Source: VAZQ01 sp963721005 (GTDB lineage: Bacteria; Pseudomonadota; Alphaproteobacteria; Rhizobiales; Xanthobacteraceae). From it: DNA of 64,000 nucleotides. The stretch lies in contig CAVRHR010000003.1 of the NCBI GenBank assembly GCA_963721005.1, positions 1,178,001 to 1,242,000 of the forward strand. Direction: 5' to 3'. Positions 60,457 through 64,000 of the stretch are shown here, in pieces (the stretch's first letter is position 1; each line of letters begins with the position of its first letter). A program made the position numbers and the translations under genes. The notes under the pieces are model-generated. The model saw only the letters and a list, made by a program, of their open reading frames with translations. It made no database searches and was not told where the DNA came from.

Positions 60457-60540
60457 CTACCAATGACCGCGACGGCGGCCCCAGTATCCACCACCTCCGA
60501 ACAACAACACGAGCACGAGAATGATCAGAACCAATTCCAT
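60457..60540 (-). CDS. 27-aa DUF3309-like hydrophobic mini-protein
   Basis: MELVLIILVLVLLFGGGGYWGRRRGHW is one hydrophobic helix with a GGGGYWG hinge and a basic end, the DUF3309 pattern. GAGGGAGCGTCCG precedes ATG 60540. It is easily missed because it is only 27 residues, but both the sequence and the ribosome site are good. The role is unknown, possibly membrane stress. Confidence 0.75.
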   Translation of the reverse strand: MELVLIILVLVLLFGGGGYWGRRRGHW

Positions 60541-60700
60541 CGGACGCTCCCTCGCGGGCTGTCCCGGGCGGAAGGTGTTTTCCGCGGACGGCGCGCGCTG
60601 ATTGATGTAACGGCCGGCGCGCGGCTTGGTTCCATGGCTCGAGGCACGTGGGCGTTGCCCGCGGCCCTCGCCATGAGGCTGCAAGAGTCGAAGAGCGAGC

Positions 60701-60934
60701 CTACTTGTCGGCTGGCTTCGGGTCGTCGGGGTAAAACAATTCGACCCATTCGCGCGGCGAGATGGCCTCGACCAATCGGGCTTCGCGCGGGGTCCAGCGG
60801 TGCTCCGTGCGGCAGTAGGGACAATAGGCGGAGCTCAGCGTCGCGGTCAGCATCCGGAAGGTCACGTCGTCCAGCTGGATGCCGGTCGAGAACTCACGGC
60901 CGGTCTCGGGGCAGGTTACCAGCAGCACTCCCAT
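60701..60934 (-). CDS. Small protein with a C-terminal zinc-ribbon-like motif (77 aa)
   Basis: MGVLLVTCPETGREFSTGIQLDDVTFRMLTATLSSAYCPYCRTEHRWTPREARLVEAISPREWVELFYPDD. TCPxTG, and later CPYCxxEHxW, could bind zinc. ATG 60934 has GGAGG ten bases upstream. The function is unknown; it may be regulatory. It is part of a run of small minus-strand genes. Confidence 0.8.
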   Translation of the reverse strand: MGVLLVTCPETGREFSTGIQLDDVTFRMLTATLSSAYCPYCRTEHRWTPREARLVEAISPREWVELFYPDDPKPADK

Positions 60935-60972
60935 GCCGGAAAAACCTCCGATCACCGCGTCCTGCGCCGGCA

Positions 60973-61245
60973 TCATGGCCAGCAATTCATCGGCAGCTGC
61001 CGGCGACGCGAGAACACCATGAACCCCATCACCAGGACAAAAACAAGGACCGCCATGCCTACGGCATGCGGGAACGCCAGCCAGAGAATCAAGCCGACCA
61101 GCACGGCGGTGGGCGCGAAAATCCACAGCAGGACCATACTGGCGACGCCCGCCATCAGCAGGAACAGCGGAACCGCGATCAGCACGACCGCCGCCAGGAC
61201 GATACCGAACATCAGCTCCACGAGGATCATGGCCAAGAGCTCCAA
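60973..61245 (-). CDS. Putative small membrane protein (90 aa)
   Basis: MELLAMILVELMFGIVLAAVVLIAVPLFLLMAGVASMVLLWIFAPTAVLVGLILWLAFPHAVGMAVLVFVLVMGFMVF has three membrane helices and a short basic tail. No family is recognised. An alternative ATG lies five codons in. It reads in line with its neighbours, and coding potential looks fair, but hydrophobic bias alone could make such a frame. Confidence 0.5.
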   Translation of the reverse strand: MELLAMILVELMFGIVLAAVVLIAVPLFLLMAGVASMVLLWIFAPTAVLVGLILWLAFPHAVGMAVLVFVLVMGFMVFSRRRQLPMNCWP

Positions 61246-61299
61246 ACCCGCCCGCCCGTCTCCCCCGATATGGGATTGGGGCGGGCCCCGGACAAGCCG

Positions 61300-62673
61300 C
61301 TACGCCGCCGCGCCCTCCTTGGCGGCGAGCCCGGTCGAGGCCGGGGCCTTGAGCCGTCGGATGCCGCCCAGGATCGTGACGCAGGCGCTCGCCAGCAGGA
61401 GCGGCACCCCGAAGATGAGAAAGATGTATTGCAGCGGCCATTCGTGATTGAGCAGGTAGCCGCCCAAGAGCGGCCCCATGGTCGAGAAGATGCGTGCCAC
61501 CCCGTGCGCCCAATTGACCCCGGTGCCGCGGATGTCGGTCGGATAGAGCGAGGCGGCGAGCGCCGCGGTGGTGAGCTGGCAGCCGATATTGCAGAAGCCA
61601 GCGACCGCGATCATGGCCACCATCAGGTAGATCGAGGTCCCGACCGAGCCGACCAGGCCGACGCAGGTGCCGCCCACCAGGAACGCGATCGGCAGCACCC
61701 GGAAGAAACCGACCCGATCGGCCAGCACACCCATGCTGATCACCCCGACCATGCCGCCGAACTGGAAGCTGCTGGCGATCCGCAGCGCCTGATCGTGCGG
61801 CAGGCCGGTGGTGTCGACCAGGGTCGGCAACCAGCTGTTGAGCAGGTTGAGCACGGTGAGGTTGAGGAAGAAGATCACCCACAGAAGCAGCGTGGTGGAG
61901 GTGCGGCTTTCGGTGAACAGCTGGAACGGCCGGAACTCGCCCTTGGGCTGCTCGCGCGCATTGACGAACTGCACGTCGGCGGGAAACGTCAGCGCCGGAT
62001 TGACCCGGCGCAGGGTGGCGGCGATGCGCGGACCGTTGCCGGGCCGCAGCGCCAAGAGGCGGACCGATTCCGGCAGCCAGGCCCACATGGCAATGAGCAG
62101 GAACAGCGGCGCGATGCCCCCGACCCAGAAGATCGAGGGCCAGCCGTAGAGCGGGATGAGCTGGGCGGCGAGCACGCCGCCGCTGGCGGCGCCGAGCGAG
62201 TAGCCGCAGGTGGCGAGCGTCACCATGGTGGCACGGCTGCGCAGCGGCGCGTTCTCGCTGCTGACCACCACCGCCATGGGCACCAGGCCGCCGAGGCCGA
62301 GGCAGGCGAGAAAGCGCAGCACCATGAGCTCGCCGAGATCGCTCGCCTGCGTGACCGCAAGGGTGAGGACCGAGAACCAGATCACGGTGCCGAGCATCAT
62401 CGGGCGGCGGCCGAACCGGTCGGTGAGCGGGCCGGTCAGCAGCGCGCCCAGCGCCACGCCGATGATCCCGGCGGTGAACACCGGTGCGAGGTCGCCGCGG
62501 CTGAGGTTCCAGGCCTTGGTGAGCGCCGGCGCCACATAAGAGATACCCTGGTTGTCGATGCCGTCGAGAAACAGCATCAGGGCGCACAGCACCACGATCC
62601 GGACGTGGAACAGGCCGGTCTTCTGCCCGTCCATGACGTCGGTGACGTCGACGCTCGTGGCGACGCTGGCCAT
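61300..62673 (-). CDS. MFS aromatic-acid:proton symporter type (AAHS) transporter (457 aa)
   Basis: FHVRIVVLCALMLFLDGIDNQGISYVAPALTKAW is the AAHS N-terminus with the D-G-x-D motif. ALLTGPLTDRFGRRPMMLGTVIWFSVLTLAVTQA and VLRFLACLGLGGLVPMAVVVSSENAPLRSRATMVTL are the family's D-R-x-G-R-(R/K) and A-R-x-x-x-x-G-x-G-x-G loops. Relatives take up 4-hydroxybenzoate, protocatechuate or related acids. It would suit the dioxygenase at 38070, though it is far away. Twelve helices. Confidence 0.93.
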   Translation of the reverse strand: MASVATSVDVTDVMDGQKTGLFHVRIVVLCALMLFLDGIDNQGISYVAPALTKAWNLSRGDLAPVFTAGIIGVALGALLTGPLTDRFGRRPMMLGTVIWFSVLTLAVTQASDLGELMVLRFLACLGLGGLVPMAVVVSSENAPLRSRATMVTLATCGYSLGAASGGVLAAQLIPLYGWPSIFWVGGIAPLFLLIAMWAWLPESVRLLALRPGNGPRIAATLRRVNPALTFPADVQFVNAREQPKGEFRPFQLFTESRTSTTLLLWVIFFLNLTVLNLLNSWLPTLVDTTGLPHDQALRIASSFQFGGMVGVISMGVLADRVGFFRVLPIAFLVGGTCVGLVGSVGTSIYLMVAMIAVAGFCNIGCQLTTAALAASLYPTDIRGTGVNWAHGVARIFSTMGPLLGGYLLNHEWPLQYIFLIFGVPLLLASACVTILGGIRRLKAPASTGLAAKEGAAA

Positions 62674-62766
62674 GTATCCCCTCCCGGAATGCGCTTTTTC
62701 TGAAAGCCTAGCGGCCGGGACCGGCCCGGTAAACCGGTGCCGCCCCGCCGGACAATTCGCCGCGGC

Positions 62767-64000
62767 TCATTCCGCCGCCGAAGGCGACCAACGCGGCTGC
62801 TCGCTGGGTGCGGGCGTGAAGAAGATGAACATGTTGGCGGCCACGATGGTGAAGGCCAGGAAATAGAAAGTGGCGATCAGCCCGAAATGGTCGGCCAGCA
62901 CGCCGCCGGTGATCGGTCCGATGGCGGCGCCGATCGCCTGGGTGCCGAACATGATGCCGATGCTGGTGCCGCCCATGCTGGGGGGCGTTGCGTCGAGCAG
63001 CCAAGCCTGCATGACCGAGCGGATCGCGAACAGGAAGAAGCCGAGGAACGCGACCAGGAACACGAAGGCGGGCGAGCGGCCGGCGATCGCCATGAAGAGC
63101 AGGATCACGCCCGAGGTCGCCATGCTGCTCATGATGATGCGGCGGCGGCCCATCTTGTCGGACAGATGGCCGGCGATCGGGGCCGCGGTGAAGCCCGCCA
63201 CCTGCATGCCGAACATGCAGCCGCCGATCAGGATCGAGGAGAAGCCCATCTCGCGCGCCAGGAACACCGGCAAGAAGGTGAGCAGTGTGCTCTGGGTCAT
63301 GGCGCGGAAACCGCCGCCTGCCGACAGCATCAGCAGCGTGCGATTGCCGAGCAATTGGCGGAAATCGCGCAGCCGCTGGGCGGCGCCGCCGGAAGCCTTG
63401 TCCTGGGCTTTGTTGTGGAACTGCATGCGGCCGAGGCTCGCCAGAATGACGCAGGACATCACCACGCCCGGGATGACGTTGAGCACCATGACGTTGCGCC
63501 AGCTCAACACCGACAGCATGGCGCCCACCACCAGCGGCGCCACCGCGTCTCCGACGTTGCCGCCCATGCCGTGGATCGAGACCACCAGGCCGCGCCGCTC
63601 CGGAAACCGACGCGCCAAAAGCGGAATGGCGGTCGGGTGCCACAGGTTGTTGCCGACGCCGACCAGCGCAGCGCAGCCGAGCAGCATCCAATATTGATGG
63701 CTGAACCCCATCAGCAGGTAGGGGGCGCCGACCCAGAACAGGGAGAGCGCCATGAGCAGGCCCTTGCGGTCGACGGAATCCACCAGCATGCCGCCCGGCA
63801 CATTGGAGAGCGCACCCGCGGTCGCCTGGCAGGTCAGGATCGCCCCGATCTGGCCGAAGCTGAGCCCCAGCTCGTTGCCGATCAGCGGCAGCAGCAGGTA
63901 GAACGTCGCCGGGTACCAGTGGGTAAGCGAGTGGCCGATGGTGACCAGCCAGACCTCGCGCAAGGAGGACTTGGAGCTCGGCGGCAAGGCATTGGGCGGC
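62767..64000 (-). CDS. MFS transporter, fosmidomycin-resistance-like, 5' end possibly outside window
   Basis: SLREVWLVTIGHSLTHWYPATFYLLLPLIGNELGLSFGQIGAILTCQATAGALSNVPGGMLVDSVDRKGLLMALSLFW matches the Fsr-like part of the MFS. Twelve helices follow to MFIFFTPAPSEQPRWSPSAAE. A TTG at 63987 can begin the frame, but the frame stays open to base 64000 with no stop, so the true start may lie beyond the window. It is a transporter for an unknown small molecule. The downstream neighbour is the AAHS gene (93-base gap). Confidence 0.88.
   Translation of the reverse strand, partial: PPNALPPSSKSSLREVWLVTIGHSLTHWYPATFYLLLPLIGNELGLSFGQIGAILTCQATAGALSNVPGGMLVDSVDRKGLLMALSLFWVGAPYLLMGFSHQYWMLLGCAALVGVGNNLWHPTAIPLLARRFPERRGLVVSIHGMGGNVGDAVAPLVVGAMLSVLSWRNVMVLNVIPGVVMSCVILASLGRMQFHNKAQDKASGGAAQRLRDFRQLLGNRTLLMLSAGGGFRAMTQSTLLTFLPVFLAREMGFSSILIGGCMFGMQVAGFTAAPIAGHLSDKMGRRRIIMSSMATSGVILLFMAIAGRSPAFVFLVAFLGFFLFAIRSVMQAWLLDATPPSMGGTSIGIMFGTQAIGAAIGPITGGVLADHFGLIATFYFLAFTIVAANMFIFFTPAPSEQPRWSPSAAE

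Noticed and set aside
60463..62703. Plus-strand frame of 746 codons
   Set aside because: It is antisense to the small proteins and the AAHS transporter. No domain is seen and it is highly charged.

Overview
The window is high-GC DNA from a free-living alphaproteobacterium, most likely of the order Hyphomicrobiales (Rhizobiales), near Bradyrhizobium, Rhodoplanes or Pseudolabrys. This rests on the RpoE-ChrR pair, the many Bug-type (tripartite tricarboxylate transporter, TTT) binding proteins, the glnK-amtB order, the Omp25/31-like barrel, and short palindromic intergenic repeats of a kind common in that order. I saw no rRNA, tRNA, CRISPR array, insertion sequence or phage gene. Gene content is typical of a soil or water heterotroph with accessory transport and catabolic genes.

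Layout. 1-3790: a Tat-exported M28-type peptidase (cut by the window edge), a secreted protein of unknown family (copy A) and a Bug-type binding protein. 3958-5562: a Gly-rich secreted protein with two LTXXQ-like repeats. 5601-11742: a photo-oxidative-stress module. ECF sigma factor and ChrR anti-sigma (with a DUF1295 membrane enzyme) are divergent from FAD oxidoreductase, DUF1365 and CFA-type methyltransferase; DUF2177 lies downstream. A perfect inverted repeat between the two arms carries back-to-back TGATCC boxes, and a third TGATCC lies upstream of DUF2177. The methyltransferase gene has an in-frame TGA. 11935-14206: unknown secreted protein copy B followed by an orphan LivH permease fused to a lipoprotein-like domain. 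14447-19671: a broken cupin gene, an ankyrin protein, a membrane protein, a DTW tRNA-modifying enzyme and an alkaline-phosphatase-fold membrane enzyme.

20252-33762: a bifunctional-looking PAS-GGDEF-EAL protein, an arylmalonate-decarboxylase-like racemase, a TPR protein, a VOC / SMP-30 / amidohydrolase group, an outer-membrane barrel, two divergent TTT-type binding proteins, a frameshifted ATPase, an isochorismatase-like hydrolase, and an alpha/beta protein lacking its nucleophile. 34719-39125: TctB-TctA, a dihydroxyphthalate-decarboxylase-like protein and a fused LigB-LigA dioxygenase, which together suggest uptake and cleavage of an aromatic diacid. 39243-47711: secreted proteins, another TTT-type binding protein, a NodU-type carbamoyltransferase, a frameshifted MFS gene and three tandem ModA-like binding proteins with no ABC partner. 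48493-50177: glnK-amtB. 51077-55645: a BamA-family protein, unknown secreted protein copy C and an M15-type peptidase. 56627-64000: a luciferase-like monooxygenase, three MFS exporters or importers, a universal stress protein and several very small proteins.

Four otherwise well-conserved genes (CFA methyltransferase, cupin, RecF-like ATPase, MFS) each carry one disabling change. This means either recent gene decay or uncorrected sequencing errors, and it should be settled before any of them is called a pseudogene. All identifications come from reading motifs in translated sequence; no database search was run.
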